A stretch of 64,000 nt of DNA from the NCBI RefSeq assembly GCF_003149145.1, contig NZ_QGDQ01000002.1, positions 223,180 through 287,179 of the forward strand, read 5' to 3'. This stretch comes from Quadrisphaera granulorum. GTDB taxonomy: Bacteria > Actinomycetota > Actinomycetes > Actinomycetales > Quadrisphaeraceae. Positions 14,644-22,425 of the stretch are shown here, piece after piece; positions within the stretch are counted from its first letter, which is position 1, and the number at the start of each line of letters is the position of its first letter. Under the pieces are notes generated by a model, which saw nothing but the letters and a program-made list of their open reading frames with translations, was not told the DNA's origin and searched no databases. Made by a program: the position numbers and the translations under genes.

Positions 14644-16524
14644 ATGGCCCGAGCGGTCGGCATCGACCTGGGCACCACCAACTCCGTGGTCGCGGTGCTG
14701 GAGGGCGGCGAGCCCACCGTCATCGCGAACGCCGAGGGTGGTCGCACTACGCCGTCCGTCGTCGCGTTCGCCAAGTCTGGCGAGCCGCTCGTCGGTGAGA
14801 TCGCCAAGCGTCAGGCGGTCACCAACGTCGACAGGACCATCTCGTCCGTCAAGCGCCACATGGGCACGAACTGGACGCAGGCCATCGACGACAAGAAGTA
14901 CACGGCGCAGGAGATCTCCGCCCGCGTGCTGCAGAAGCTCAAGCGCGACGCTGAGGAGTACCTCGGTGAGCCCGTGACGGACGCCGTCATCACGGTGCCG
15001 GCGTACTTCAACGACGCCCAGCGCACCGCCACCAAGGAGGCGGGCGAGATCGCCGGCCTCAACGTGCTGCGCATCATCAACGAGCCCACCGCCGCGGCCC
15101 TGGCCTACGGCCTGGACAAGGGCAAGGAAGACGAGCTCATCCTCGTCTTCGACCTCGGCGGCGGCACCTTCGACGTGTCCCTGCTCGAGGTGGGCAAGGA
15201 CGCCGAAGACGGCTTCTCCACCATCCAGGTGCGTGCCACCTCCGGTGACAACCACCTCGGTGGTGACGACTGGGACGCCGCCATCCGCGACTGGCTGGTC
15301 AAGCAGGTCAAGAACAAGGACGGGGTCGACCTGTCCAAGGACAAGATCGCGATGCAGCGCCTCCGTGAGGCCGCGGAGCAGGCCAAGAAGGAGCTCTCGT
15401 CCGCGACGAGCACCAACATCAGCCTGCAGTACCTCTCGATGACCGAGAACGGCCCGGTCCACCTCGACGAGAAGCTCACCCGGGCTGCCTTCGAGGAGAT
15501 GACCCGCCCGCTGCTCGAGCGCACCAAGGCTCCGTTCCACGCCGTCATCAAGGACGCCGACGTCAAGCTCGGCGACATCGACCACGTCGTCCTCGTCGGC
15601 GGCTCCACCCGCATGCCGGCCGTGGCCGATGTCGTGCGCGAGCTGACCGGCGGTCGGGAGCCCAACCGCGGCGTCAACCCCGACGAGGTCGTCGCCGTCG
15701 GCGCGGCCCTGCAGGCGGGTGTGCTGAAGGGCGAGCGCAAGGACGTCCTGCTCATCGACGTCACGCCGCTGAGCCTGGGTATCGAGACCAAGGGCGGGGT
15801 GATGACCAAGCTCATCGAGCGCAACACGGCCATCCCGACCAAGCGCTCCGAGGTCTTCACCACCGCTGACGACAACCAGCCGTCCGTGCTCATCCAGGTC
15901 TACCAGGGCGAGCGCCAGCTGGTGCGCGACAACAAGGCGCTGGGCACCTTCGACCTGACCGGCATCGCTCCCGCTCCGCGCGGCGTGCCGCAGATCGAGG
16001 TCACCTTCGACATCGACGCGAACGGCATCGTCCACGTCTCCGCGAAGGACCGGGGCACCGGCAAGGAGCAGCGCATGACGATCTCCGGGGGCAGCGCGCT
16101 GTCCAAGGAGGACATCGAGCGCATGGTCAAGGACGCCGAGGCTCACGCCGAGGAAGACGCCAAGCGCCGCGAGGAGGCCGAGGTCCGCAACTCCGCGGAG
16201 CAGCTGGCCTACTCCACCGAGAAGTTCGTCTCCGACAACACCGACAAGCTCCCCGAGGACGGCGTGACCCGGGTCCGCACGGCCATCGCGGAGCTGAAGA
16301 CGGCGCTCGAGGGCGACGACATCGACGCGGTGAAGACCAAGCAGGAGGAGCTGGCCAAGGTCAGCCAGGACCTCGGCTCTGCCCTGTACAGCCAGGGTGA
16401 GGGCGGTGCCGCTGGTGCGTCGGCGGGTGCTGGTGCCTCCGGTGCCGCCTCGGCGTCGTCCGCTCAGGACGACGTGGTCGACGCGGAGGTCGTCGACGAC
16501 GACTCGGAGGGTCGCAAGAAGTGA
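14644..16524 (+). CDS. dnaK: Hsp70 chaperone DnaK
   Basis: A 626-aa Hsp70 with ATG 14644 and a strong AGGAGGAA site. The nucleotide-binding domain has [15 protein letters not shown] (from residue 8), [19 protein letters not shown] and [13 protein letters not shown]. The substrate domain begins near residue 355, and the C-terminus has the Gly/Ala-rich linker before DDDSEGRKK. It lacks the 24-residue insertion of proteobacterial DnaK near the N-terminus, as usual for Gram-positives. It refolds proteins with GrpE and DnaJ encoded downstream. HAIR operators upstream indicate HspR repression; DnaK itself is a known co-repressor of HspR in Streptomyces. Confidence 0.98.
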   Translation: MARAVGIDLGTTNSVVAVLEGGEPTVIANAEGGRTTPSVVAFAKSGEPLVGEIAKRQAVTNVDRTISSVKRHMGTNWTQAIDDKKYTAQEISARVLQKLKRDAEEYLGEPVTDAVITVPAYFNDAQRTATKEAGEIAGLNVLRIINEPTAAALAYGLDKGKEDELILVFDLGGGTFDVSLLEVGKDAEDGFSTIQVRATSGDNHLGGDDWDAAIRDWLVKQVKNKDGVDLSKDKIAMQRLREAAEQAKKELSSATSTNISLQYLSMTENGPVHLDEKLTRAAFEEMTRPLLERTKAPFHAVIKDADVKLGDIDHVVLVGGSTRMPAVADVVRELTGGREPNRGVNPDEVVAVGAALQAGVLKGERKDVLLIDVTPLSLGIETKGGVMTKLIERNTAIPTKRSEVFTTADDNQPSVLIQVYQGERQLVRDNKALGTFDLTGIAPAPRGVPQIEVTFDIDANGIVHVSAKDRGTGKEQRMTISGGSALSKEDIERMVKDAEAHAEEDAKRREEAEVRNSAEQLAYSTEKFVSDNTDKLPEDGVTRVRTAIAELKTALEGDDIDAVKTKQEELAKVSQDLGSALYSQGEGGAAGASAGAGASGAASASSAQDDVVDAEVVDDDSEGRKK

Positions 16525-17147
16525 CCGCTGGTCCCCAGCAGCCCCAGCACGCCGAGGAGCCGGTGGTGGTGCGTGACAAGCGCCGCCTCGACCCCGAGAC
16601 GGGCACGGTGCGTACTCCGCCCGGTGAGCAGCCCCTCGCAGGGGCTGCCAGCCAGCCGGAGCAGGGCGAGCAGGCGTTCACCGCCGACGAGCCCGCGACG
16701 GCGGAGGCCAGCGACGAGCTGGCCGCCGCCCGCGGCCTGGCCGAGGAGCGCCTGGGAGACCTGCAGCGGCTGCAGGCGGAGTACGTCAACTACCGCCGCC
16801 GGGTCGATCGTGACCGCGACGTCGCCCGCGCCAGCGCCACCACGAGCCTGCTCGAGGCGCTGCTGCCGGTGCTCGACGATGTCGAGCTCGCCCGTCAGCA
16901 CGGCGACCTCGAGGGTGGTCCCTTCGCCGCCATCAGCGACAAGCTGGAAGCAGCCCTGGGTCGCTTCGGGCTCTCGCGCTACGGACAGGTCGGCGAATCG
17001 TTCGACCCGTCCGTGCACGAGGCGCTGATGCACTCCGAGAGCGCGGAGGTCACCGAGACGGTGGTGACCACCGTGCTGCAGCCCGGCTACAAGGTCGGGG
17101 AGAAGGTGCTGCGGCCCGCCCGGGTCGCTGTCACCTCCCCCGCCTGA
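16521..17147 (+). CDS. grpE: GrpE nucleotide-exchange factor
   Basis: A 208-aa GrpE. GTG 16521 overlaps the dnaK stop by GTGA. The first 65 residues are disordered and acidic. A long dimerising helix follows, with [20 protein letters not shown] as the family mark, and then the C-terminal beta domain with [12 protein letters not shown] and [20 protein letters not shown], both strongly conserved. It exchanges ADP for ATP on DnaK. A large hairpin separates it from dnaJ. Confidence 0.96.
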   Translation: MTAGPQQPQHAEEPVVVRDKRRLDPETGTVRTPPGEQPLAGAASQPEQGEQAFTADEPATAEASDELAAARGLAEERLGDLQRLQAEYVNYRRRVDRDRDVARASATTSLLEALLPVLDDVELARQHGDLEGGPFAAISDKLEAALGRFGLSRYGQVGESFDPSVHEALMHSESAEVTETVVTTVLQPGYKVGEKVLRPARVAVTSPA

Positions 17148-17159
17148 GCACCCATCAGA

Positions 17160-17198
17160 CCCGACCCGCGCCCCGGTTACCCCGGGGCGCGGGTCGGG
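17160..17198 (+). terminator. 17-bp hairpin between grpE and dnaJ
   Basis: Arms 17160-17176 and 17182-17198 are perfect reverse complements (start CCCGACCCGCGC), with a 5-base TTACC loop, directly before the GGAGGAA site of dnaJ. It may be a partial terminator or an mRNA-stabilising stem that sets dnaK-grpE above dnaJ-hspR. Confidence 0.7.
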
Positions 17199-17217
17199 GT
17201 GTTCCCGGAGGAACCCC

Positions 17218-18279
17218 ATGGCCGGACAGGACTGGCTCGAGAAGGACTTCTACAAGACCCTCGGCGTCTCCAGCGACGCCTCACAGGACGACGTGCGCAA
17301 GGCCTACCGCAAGCTCGCACGCACCTTGCACCCCGACGCCAACCCCGGTGACGCCTCGGCTGAGGCGCGTTTCAAGGAAGTCGGCGAGGCGTACTCCGTC
17401 CTCAACGACCCCGAGCAGCGCCAGCAGTACGACGCCGTGCGCGCCATGGCCGGTGGCCGAGCCCGCTTTACCTCGGGTGCCGCCGGGCCGTCTGGCCCGG
17501 GCGGGGCTGCGGGCTTCGAAGACCTCTTCGGAGGGCTCTTCGGTGGTGCGGGCGGCGCACAGCGCGTGCGTTACGGCGCTCCGGGTGGCGCGGGTGCGGC
17601 CGGTGCCGGGCCCGACGTCGAGGACCTCTTGGCGAGCATGTTCAGCGGTGCCGCAGGGCGTGGAGGCCCTGCCGGCTTCCAGGCACCACCGGGTGCCGGC
17701 GGGCGGCGCACCGGCGTCGATCTCGAAGCCGAGACCACGCTGCCCTTCGCCGACGCCGTCGGCGGCGCGACCGTCACGCTCAGCGTGGACGGCCAACCGC
17801 TGACCACCCGCGTTCCGCCGGGGGTCCGCGACGGCCAGCGCATCCGCTTGCGGGGCAAGGGGCGCCCGGGTCCGCGCGGCGGAGATCCCGGTGACCTCTT
17901 CATCACCGTCCACGTGGAGCCGCACCCAGTCTTCACGCGTGACGGTGACGACCTGCGCCTCACGCTACCCATCACCTTCGACGAGGCGGCGCTCGGCGCC
18001 GAGGTCACGGCTCCCACTCTCGACGGCGGCACGGTGCGCCTCAAGGTGCCGGCCGGTACGCCGTCAGGGCGCACGCTGCGCGTCAAGGGGCGGGGCGTCC
18101 GCCGTGGGGACAACTCCGGCGACCTCCTGGTGACGACGCAGGTGGTGGTCCCACAGCGCCTGGACAGCGCGGCGCGCGCCGCCGTCGAGGCCTTCCGGGC
18201 CGCCGTCTCCGGTGCCGACGGCGCGGATCCCCGCGCTGACCTGCTCGCTCGCGCCCGCGGCGCCGCCGGGGGGAGGTGA
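17218..18279 (+). CDS. dnaJ: DnaJ/CbpA-type J-domain co-chaperone lacking the zinc finger
   Basis: A 353-aa Hsp40. The J-domain (residues 5-75) has the DnaK-activating HPD in LARTLHPDANPGD. A Gly/Phe-rich region (80-155) follows, then the two C-terminal peptide-binding barrels, from TGVDLEAETTLPFADAVGGA, with GDLFITVHVEPHPVFTRDGD and LRVKGRGVRRGDNSGDLLV. The zinc-binding CxxCxGxG repeats are absent, and no Cys was noticed in the whole chain. That makes it a type II (CbpA-like) protein in the operon position where many actinobacteria keep a zinc-finger DnaJ1. ATG 17218 has GGAGGAA before it. Confidence 0.93.
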   Translation: MAGQDWLEKDFYKTLGVSSDASQDDVRKAYRKLARTLHPDANPGDASAEARFKEVGEAYSVLNDPEQRQQYDAVRAMAGGRARFTSGAAGPSGPGGAAGFEDLFGGLFGGAGGAQRVRYGAPGGAGAAGAGPDVEDLLASMFSGAAGRGGPAGFQAPPGAGGRRTGVDLEAETTLPFADAVGGATVTLSVDGQPLTTRVPPGVRDGQRIRLRGKGRPGPRGGDPGDLFITVHVEPHPVFTRDGDDLRLTLPITFDEAALGAEVTAPTLDGGTVRLKVPAGTPSGRTLRVKGRGVRRGDNSGDLLVTTQVVVPQRLDSAARAAVEAFRAAVSGADGADPRADLLARARGAAGGR

Positions 18280-18285
18280 CGCCTC

Positions 18286-18756
18286 GTGGAGCAGCGGGAC
18301 GACAGGTCGGGCCTGCACCCCGACGCCGCCGTCTTCGTGATCTCGGTCGCTGCTGAGCTCGCCGGCATGCACCCGCAGACGCTGCGCCAGTACGACCGGC
18401 TCGGCCTCGTCTCGCCCTCGCGGACGTCAGGACGGGGACGGCGCTACTCCCCGCGCGACGTCGTGATGCTGCGCGAGGTGCAGCGCCTGTCCCAGGAGGA
18501 GGGCGTCAACCTCGCGGGCATCAAACGCATCCTCGAGCTGGAAAACCAGGTCACCGCGCTGCAGTCGCGGGTGGAGGAGCTCACGGACGAGCTGGGGCAC
18601 GTGTACGCGGCGCTCCAGCGGTCCCGGCGGGTGTTCGCCGCCGGGCCTGAGGGTGACGTGGTTGCCGTCGAGCGCGGACAGCGCCCTCGGCGCTCCACCT
18701 CAGCGTTCGGACGCCCCTCAGGGGCGCTCGTCGTCTGGCGCCCGCCCGCGCGCTGA
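18286..18756 (+). CDS. hspR: HspR, MerR-family heat-shock repressor
   Basis: A 156-aa MerR-type regulator that closes the dnaK operon, starting at GTG 18286 with GGGAGGTGA upstream. The winged HTH covers residues 17-85: FVISVAAELAGMHPQTLRQY, DRLGLVSPSRTSGRGRRYS, EGVNLAGIKRILELENQV. A short coiled coil (QSRVEELTDELGHVYAAL) should dimerise it. HspR represses dnaK and clpB operons through HAIR repeats in Streptomyces, Mycobacterium and Helicobacter. Here HAIR sites stand before dnaK and clpB, so autoregulation is expected. The C-terminal 40 residues are basic and variable. Confidence 0.95.
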   Translation: MEQRDDRSGLHPDAAVFVISVAAELAGMHPQTLRQYDRLGLVSPSRTSGRGRRYSPRDVVMLREVQRLSQEEGVNLAGIKRILELENQVTALQSRVEELTDELGHVYAALQRSRRVFAAGPEGDVVAVERGQRPRRSTSAFGRPSGALVVWRPPAR

Positions 18757-18845
18757 CGCGCTCCCGGCGGACTGTCAGACCCTGGCCCTAGCGTGCCGAT
18801 CGGCGCGGATGGGCCGGGTGAGGTGGCGGGAAGTTCCGCCCAGCA

Positions 18846-18861
18846 TCGAACATTCGTTCTA
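18846..18861. promoter_or_regulatory. LexA-like (SOS) box upstream of the first DUF4262 gene
   Basis: TCGAAC-ATTC-GTTCTA differs from the actinobacterial LexA box TCGAAC-N4-GTTCGA by one base in the right arm. It overlaps a TAGTAT hexamer (18860-18865) that could be a -10. A close relative lies upstream of the second DUF4262 gene at 21214. Confidence 0.55.
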
Positions 18862-18899
18862 GTATTCAGTGACCAGAACGTGAGGGTGTGTTGACGGTT

Positions 18900-18941
18900 T
18901 GTCACACGCGCCACGTACGTCACGTCTGTCACACTTGTCAT
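18900..18941 (+). repeat. GTCAC direct repeats in the DUF4262 leader
   Basis: TGTCACAC occurs at 18900-18907 and 18927-18934. GTCAC-like pentamers at 18901, 18919, 18928 and 18937 (the last GTCAT) are spaced by multiples of 9 bases. A TAGGGT hexamer follows at 18943-18948. This looks like an activator array next to a second promoter. Confidence 0.45.
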
Positions 18942-18983
18942 TTAGGGTGGGTCCGGCAGGCGAGAACTGAGGAGGCGGCTCCG

Positions 18984-19466
18984 ATGATGCGTGTGGACCA
19001 CAGGGTGGTCGAGGCCCTGGACGAGCACCGCCGTCTCATCGACGAGCAGGGCTGGTCGGTCGTCTCCGTCGGGGGCGCCGGGCGTCGTGCCCTGCCGTTC
19101 TCCCACACCGTCGGCCTCACGCGGCTGGGGCACCCCGAGCTGCTCGTCAGTGGGCGTGGTCCCGCCGAGGCCCGCTGCCTGCTCGGCGTCCTCGGTGACG
19201 AGGTGCTCGCGGGCCACCGGTTCCACGTGGGCGACGTGCTGCGCCGCGGCCCGTGGCCGCAGCTGCGGCTCCTGCGCGTCACCTCGCCGGAGGCGCTCGT
19301 GGTGGCGCAGGCCGTCGCCGCGGACGACGTCGAGATCCCCGCGCTGCAGGTCGTCTGGTGCGACGACGACGGTCGCTGGCCGTGGGATCCCGACCGCCCC
19401 ACCGGCGCCGTCGGGCAGCAGCTGTTCGCCCGCGCCCCCAAGATCGCCGTCCCTCGCCAGTTCTAA
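18984..19466 (+). CDS. DUF4262-family protein (copy 1)
   Basis: A 160-aa soluble protein. ATG 18984 (or the adjacent ATG 18987) follows GAGGAGG. Family landmarks are EQGWSVVSVGGAG, PFSHTVGLTRLGHPELLVSG (the FxYTVGLxxxxHPEL motif), and near the end LQVVWCDDDGRWPWDPDR. DUF4262 proteins are uncharacterised; the conserved His/Asp residues are suggestive but no activity is established. A second, diverged copy lies at 21275. This one lacks the N-terminal CxxC of that copy. Upstream are a LexA-like box and GTCAC repeats, hinting at stress-inducible expression. Confidence 0.82.
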   Translation: MMRVDHRVVEALDEHRRLIDEQGWSVVSVGGAGRRALPFSHTVGLTRLGHPELLVSGRGPAEARCLLGVLGDEVLAGHRFHVGDVLRRGPWPQLRLLRVTSPEALVVAQAVAADDVEIPALQVVWCDDDGRWPWDPDRPTGAVGQQLFARAPKIAVPRQF

Positions 19467-19690
19467 ACCTCTCGCGAAGACTGCGCCCGGCGTCGACCTC
19501 GTACATCTCGGCGCCAGACGCTATTGGGTAAACCCCTTCGTTGACGATCAAGGACCTGCGCGCCACGTCGGCCTCGTCAGGACAGTGCCCAGTTGAGGCA
19601 GTTTCCGAGGGTGGGAAACAGTCGCGCAGTAGGTGGTAGGCGTACAGTTTCTTGTACCAGAGGACGATCTGGCTGCAGGAGGTGATGTCG
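19467..19690. other. Gap before the yefM-yoeB pair
   Basis: No gene is supported in these 224 bases. An inverted repeat, GTAC-N8-GTAC, near 19642-19657 includes TACAGT and could be the promoter-operator of the toxin-antitoxin pair. The rest shows no recognisable feature. Confidence 0.35.
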
Positions 19691-19957
19691 GTGTCTGTGA
19701 CTGCGAGCGAAGCCCGAGCGCGGCTGTTCCCGCTCATCGAGCAGGTGAACGCTGACCAGGTGGCGGTCGAGATCGTCTCCAAGAAAGGGACGGCGTATCT
19801 CGTGCCGGCTGCTGAGTACGAGTCGCTGCTGGAGACCATGCATTTGCTGCGCTCGCCCGCCAATGCGGAAAGGCTGCGCGCGAGCGTCGCCGCTGCGCAA
19901 GGAGGTCGCGTCCAGGAGCGGGCACTCGTCGAGCCGACCGCGCCCGAGGTCTCGTGA
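19691..19957 (+). CDS. yefM: YefM/Phd-family antitoxin
   Basis: An 88-aa antitoxin. SVTASEARARLFPLIEQVN is the typical Phd/YefM N-terminal DNA-binding motif, followed by EIVSKKGTAYLVPAAEYESL. The C-terminal third is flexible and would wrap the toxin. The AGGAGG at 19677-19682 is only two bases from ATG 19685 but eight from GTG 19691, so I chose GTG 19691; the earlier ATG would add two residues. The end overlaps yoeB by GTGA. Confidence 0.88.
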   Translation: MSVTASEARARLFPLIEQVNADQVAVEIVSKKGTAYLVPAAEYESLLETMHLLRSPANAERLRASVAAAQGGRVQERALVEPTAPEVS

Positions 19958-20205
19958 GGCTGGTCTTCACCGAGGAGGGCTGGCAGGACTATGAGACGTG
20001 GGTTGACCAGCGCAAGGTGCTGCTCAGGATCAACCGCATGCTCGAAGAGGCGAAGCGCGATCCGGGTTCGGGGATCGGCAAGCCCGAGCGGCTCTCTGGT
20101 GATCTGGCCGGTTACTGGTCGCGGCGGATCGACCAGGAACACCGCCTCGTCTACACGGTGATCAGCGGTGATCTCGTGGTGGTCCAGGCCCGCTACCACT
20201 ACTGA
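19954..20205 (+). CDS. yoeB: YoeB/Txe-family ribosome-dependent mRNA interferase
   Basis: An 83-aa RelE-fold toxin. It shows FTEEGWQDYETWVDQRKVLL at the N-terminus and KPERLSGDLAGYWSRRIDQE. It ends HRLVYTVISGD and then VQARYHY; the catalytic Glu/Arg/His/Tyr set of YoeB (E in QEHRLVY, R in SRRI and QARYHY, terminal HY) is intact. Family members cut mRNA in the ribosomal A-site. GTG 19954 overlaps the antitoxin stop, and the size is normal. The module appears functional. Confidence 0.92.
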   Translation: MRLVFTEEGWQDYETWVDQRKVLLRINRMLEEAKRDPGSGIGKPERLSGDLAGYWSRRIDQEHRLVYTVISGDLVVVQARYHY

Positions 20206-20218
20206 CGCAGCTGGTACC

Positions 20219-21169
20219 TCAGTGCCAGATGCGGGCGGAACGTTCGCGCCAGTAGGTCGCGGGCTCCTGCGCCAGCGGCGTCAGAGCGTGCAGGGCGTCG
20301 TCGTCGAGATCGAGCCGTGCTGCGGTTGCTCCGCTGGCGACCTGGTCGGGCGTCACCGCACCTGACAGCACGACGCCGGCCCACGGTTGGGCCAGTGCCG
20401 TGGCGAGTGCCAGCTGGTCGAGCGGAACGTCGATCTCCGCGGCGATGCGCTGGGCGTCGGCGTCGCCACCGGGGGCCAGCCGTCCGTTGGCCAGGGATTC
20501 CTTGACGACGACGAGCCACCCGGCAGCAGCGGCCTCCGCGAGCGCACGTCCCGCCGAGGGCTCGAGGGGGTTCCAGGTGGTCTGGACGGCACTGAACAGC
20601 GGCTCGCAGTCGACGTCGACCTCCAGGGCAGAGCGGACCACGTCTGCCTGGCGCGGCCCAGACGCCGACAGGCCGATCCGCAGGCCCCGCTCGCGCTCGG
20701 CGGCCAGGGTGCGCAGGAGGGCGTCGTCGTGGAGCACCGGACTGTCCGGCGTTACCGAGTGCACCTGGTAGAGACGCAGGTGATCGCCGAGCAGCGCGCG
20801 GGTTTCGGCCAGCTGCTCGCGGAAGGCCGCGAGGGAGTGGTCCTTGACCTCGTGGACCTCGGCGTCCATGCGCCACCCGCCCACGTACCGGTAGCCCCAC
20901 TTCGAGGCGACGACGAGCCGCGGGTCTGCTGCGACGTCGGGGCGCGACGCCAGCCAGTGCGCGAGGAACTCCTCCGCCCGTCCGTAGGAGCGCGCGGTGT
21001 CGAAGTGCCGCACCCCCGCAGCCCAGGCGGCGTCGAGGACGGCGGCCGCGCGGTCCCGCATCGCCTCGACGGACCTGTCGGCGCCGAGGTCGTCGTCCCG
21101 ACCGGCGGTGATGTACGCGGGCCGCCCCAGTGCCGCCAGCCCCAGCCCGAGTCGGGCGACGTCGTCCAT
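20219..21169 (-). CDS. Aldo/keto reductase
   Basis: A 316-aa (beta/alpha)8-barrel oxidoreductase. The catalytic tetrad is visible: Asp and Tyr in RHFDTARSYGRAEEFL, Lys in LVVASKWGYRY, His in LYQVHSVTP. The C-terminal NADPH-binding part includes QPWAGVVLSGAVTPDQVAS. It reduces an aldehyde or ketone of unknown identity. It belongs to the short bacterial AKR group (L-galactose dehydrogenase-like). It is convergent with yoeB, 13 bases away, and divergent from the second DUF4262 gene. Confidence 0.9.
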   Translation of the reverse strand: MDDVARLGLGLAALGRPAYITAGRDDDLGADRSVEAMRDRAAAVLDAAWAAGVRHFDTARSYGRAEEFLAHWLASRPDVAADPRLVVASKWGYRYVGGWRMDAEVHEVKDHSLAAFREQLAETRALLGDHLRLYQVHSVTPDSPVLHDDALLRTLAAERERGLRIGLSASGPRQADVVRSALEVDVDCEPLFSAVQTTWNPLEPSAGRALAEAAAAGWLVVVKESLANGRLAPGGDADAQRIAAEIDVPLDQLALATALAQPWAGVVLSGAVTPDQVASGATAARLDLDDDALHALTPLAQEPATYWRERSARIWH

Positions 21170-21213
21170 GACGCCGTTGTACCCGATGTCCGACGTCCGG
21201 AATCGCCGGACTG

Positions 21214-21229
21214 TCGTACGTGTGTTCTA
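21214..21229. promoter_or_regulatory. LexA-like box upstream of the second DUF4262 gene
   Basis: TCGTAC-GTGT-GTTCTA shares the right arm GTTCTAG and most of the left arm with the site at 18846. It lies 45 bases before ATG 21275. Confidence 0.45.
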
Positions 21230-21274
21230 GCTTCTGTGGTGCGGGGGATCGGCGCGAGATCAGGAGCGAGAGCC

Positions 21275-21817
21275 ATGTGCGACGTGTGCAACGGAGAGCC
21301 GCTGGAGCAGGTGCTGGCGCGCTACCAGCGGATGGTGGATGAGTACGGCTGGGCGGTCATGGGCGTGGAGGCGGACGGTCCACGCAGGCCCGGCTTTGCG
21401 TACACGGTGGGCCTGTGGGCGAAGCACGGTCATCCGGAGCTGCTCATCAGCGGCTGCCCCGTCCACTCCGGCTCTGTCGATGTTCTGAACGACCTGGCCC
21501 AGCACGTGGCGGAAGGGCTGCGCCTCGACCGTGGCGAGGCGGTCCCTGAGTGCATCGAAGAACGTGTCGTCACAGTCGACGTCGCCGACGTGCGTCGGCT
21601 CGAGATTGCCCAGGCGTTGGAGGGCAACGACGACGTGCTCATCCCAGCACTGCAGCTCGTCCGCCCTGATCCCCGCGGTCGCTGGCCGTGGGAGCCAGGC
21701 TGGTCGGAGCCGGGAGTGGAGTACTTCGGGCGGCCACTACCGCGGCCGCGGTCCAGTTCACCCCGAGGCGGGCGGGTGGGGCAGCGACACCAGCCGCGTC
21801 GACACGGACGACGGTGA
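21275..21817 (+). CDS. DUF4262-family protein (copy 2, with CxxC start)
   Basis: A 180-aa paralogue of the gene at 18984. It opens MCDVCNGEP (a CxxC as in many DUF4262 proteins), then EYGWAVMGVEADGP, RPGFAYTVGLWAKHGHPELL, and LQLVRPDPRGRWPWEPGW. AGGAG precedes ATG 21275. The last 25 residues are Arg-rich and of low complexity, and may be read-through into non-conserved sequence after a lost stop. Function unknown. The shared promoter motif with copy 1 suggests co-regulation, although the two genes lie 2 kb apart with unrelated genes between. Confidence 0.85.
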   Translation: MCDVCNGEPLEQVLARYQRMVDEYGWAVMGVEADGPRRPGFAYTVGLWAKHGHPELLISGCPVHSGSVDVLNDLAQHVAEGLRLDRGEAVPECIEERVVTVDVADVRRLEIAQALEGNDDVLIPALQLVRPDPRGRWPWEPGWSEPGVEYFGRPLPRPRSSSPRGGRVGQRHQPRRHGRR

Positions 21818-21954
21818 GCCCGCTCGGGTAGGCGTCAGGTCCCTTGGGGTGGCGACGCGCTGCCGTCACCCCGAGGTGGCGCCGCAGCGAAGATCTCAGC
21901 CACCCTGTGAACAGCCGCAGCGGCTGAGTTCCCGGATCGGGCAGGGTGGAGGAC

Positions 21955-22425
21955 ATGGCGTCGACCGCGGTGCTTCTGACGACGATCCTGGCTGCCTTCG
22001 CCCTGCTCGCGGGGGCTTTCTATGCCCTCGTGATGTCGGTAGGAAATCGCATCACCGACCTCGGTACGTCAGTGGGCCGGCGCATCGACGCACTTGGCTC
22101 GGAACTGGGCGGGCGCATCGACAGACTCGATGGGCGTATCGACAGGATCGACGGGCGGTTGGACGCCGTCCACGAGGAGCTCACGGTCGTGCGCGCCGCC
22201 CTTGCGGACTCGACAGTCGCGTCGGCCCCATCGAACAGAAGCTCGCCTGATCGAGCTCGACGCCGTCGTCCCCACTGGCCTGCAGGGTTCAGCGTCAGCC
22301 CTCAGCAGCCTCTGCTCCGGAGACCGGGTGCACGGCGACGATGCGGTCCAGGCGGAACGTCCGTTCCTCACCGTCGGGCAGGGAGGTGGCTCGCAGCGAC
22401 GTCTTGCCGGCCTCCTGCCCGATGA
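21955..22425 (+). CDS. Membrane-anchored coiled-coil protein, apparently frameshifted
   Basis: ATG 21955 (GGAGG at 21948) starts a protein with one N-terminal membrane helix (TAVLLTTILAAFALLAGAFY). A coiled coil of seven-residue repeats follows (VGRRIDALGSELGGRIDRLD, GRIDRIDGRLDAVHEEL). After about residue 85 the frame becomes Arg/Pro-rich and runs 131 bases into the convergent gene at 22295. A neighbouring frame contains GLDSRVGPIEQKLA and stops at 22250, a natural end for such proteins. One extra base near 22215 would join the two. So it is either a recent pseudogene or a sequencing error. Confidence 0.55.
   Translation: MASTAVLLTTILAAFALLAGAFYALVMSVGNRITDLGTSVGRRIDALGSELGGRIDRLDGRIDRIDGRLDAVHEELTVVRAALADSTVASAPSNRSSPDRARRRRPHWPAGFSVSPQQPLLRRPGARRRCGPGGTSVPHRRAGRWLAATSCRPPAR

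Noticed and set aside
14629..16146. 505-codon open frame antisense to dnaK
   Set aside because: A mirror of the conserved dnaK codons; a long antisense frame is expected for dnaK in GC-rich genomes.
18900..18941. GTCAC repeats as a CRISPR array
   Set aside because: Units are only 5-8 bases with 9- or 18-base spacing, far shorter than CRISPR repeats and spacers, and no cas gene is present.
19467..19690. Fragments of a protein on either strand in the gap before yefM
   Set aside because: Short protein-like stretches occur on both strands, but without start, ribosome-binding site or recognisable family.
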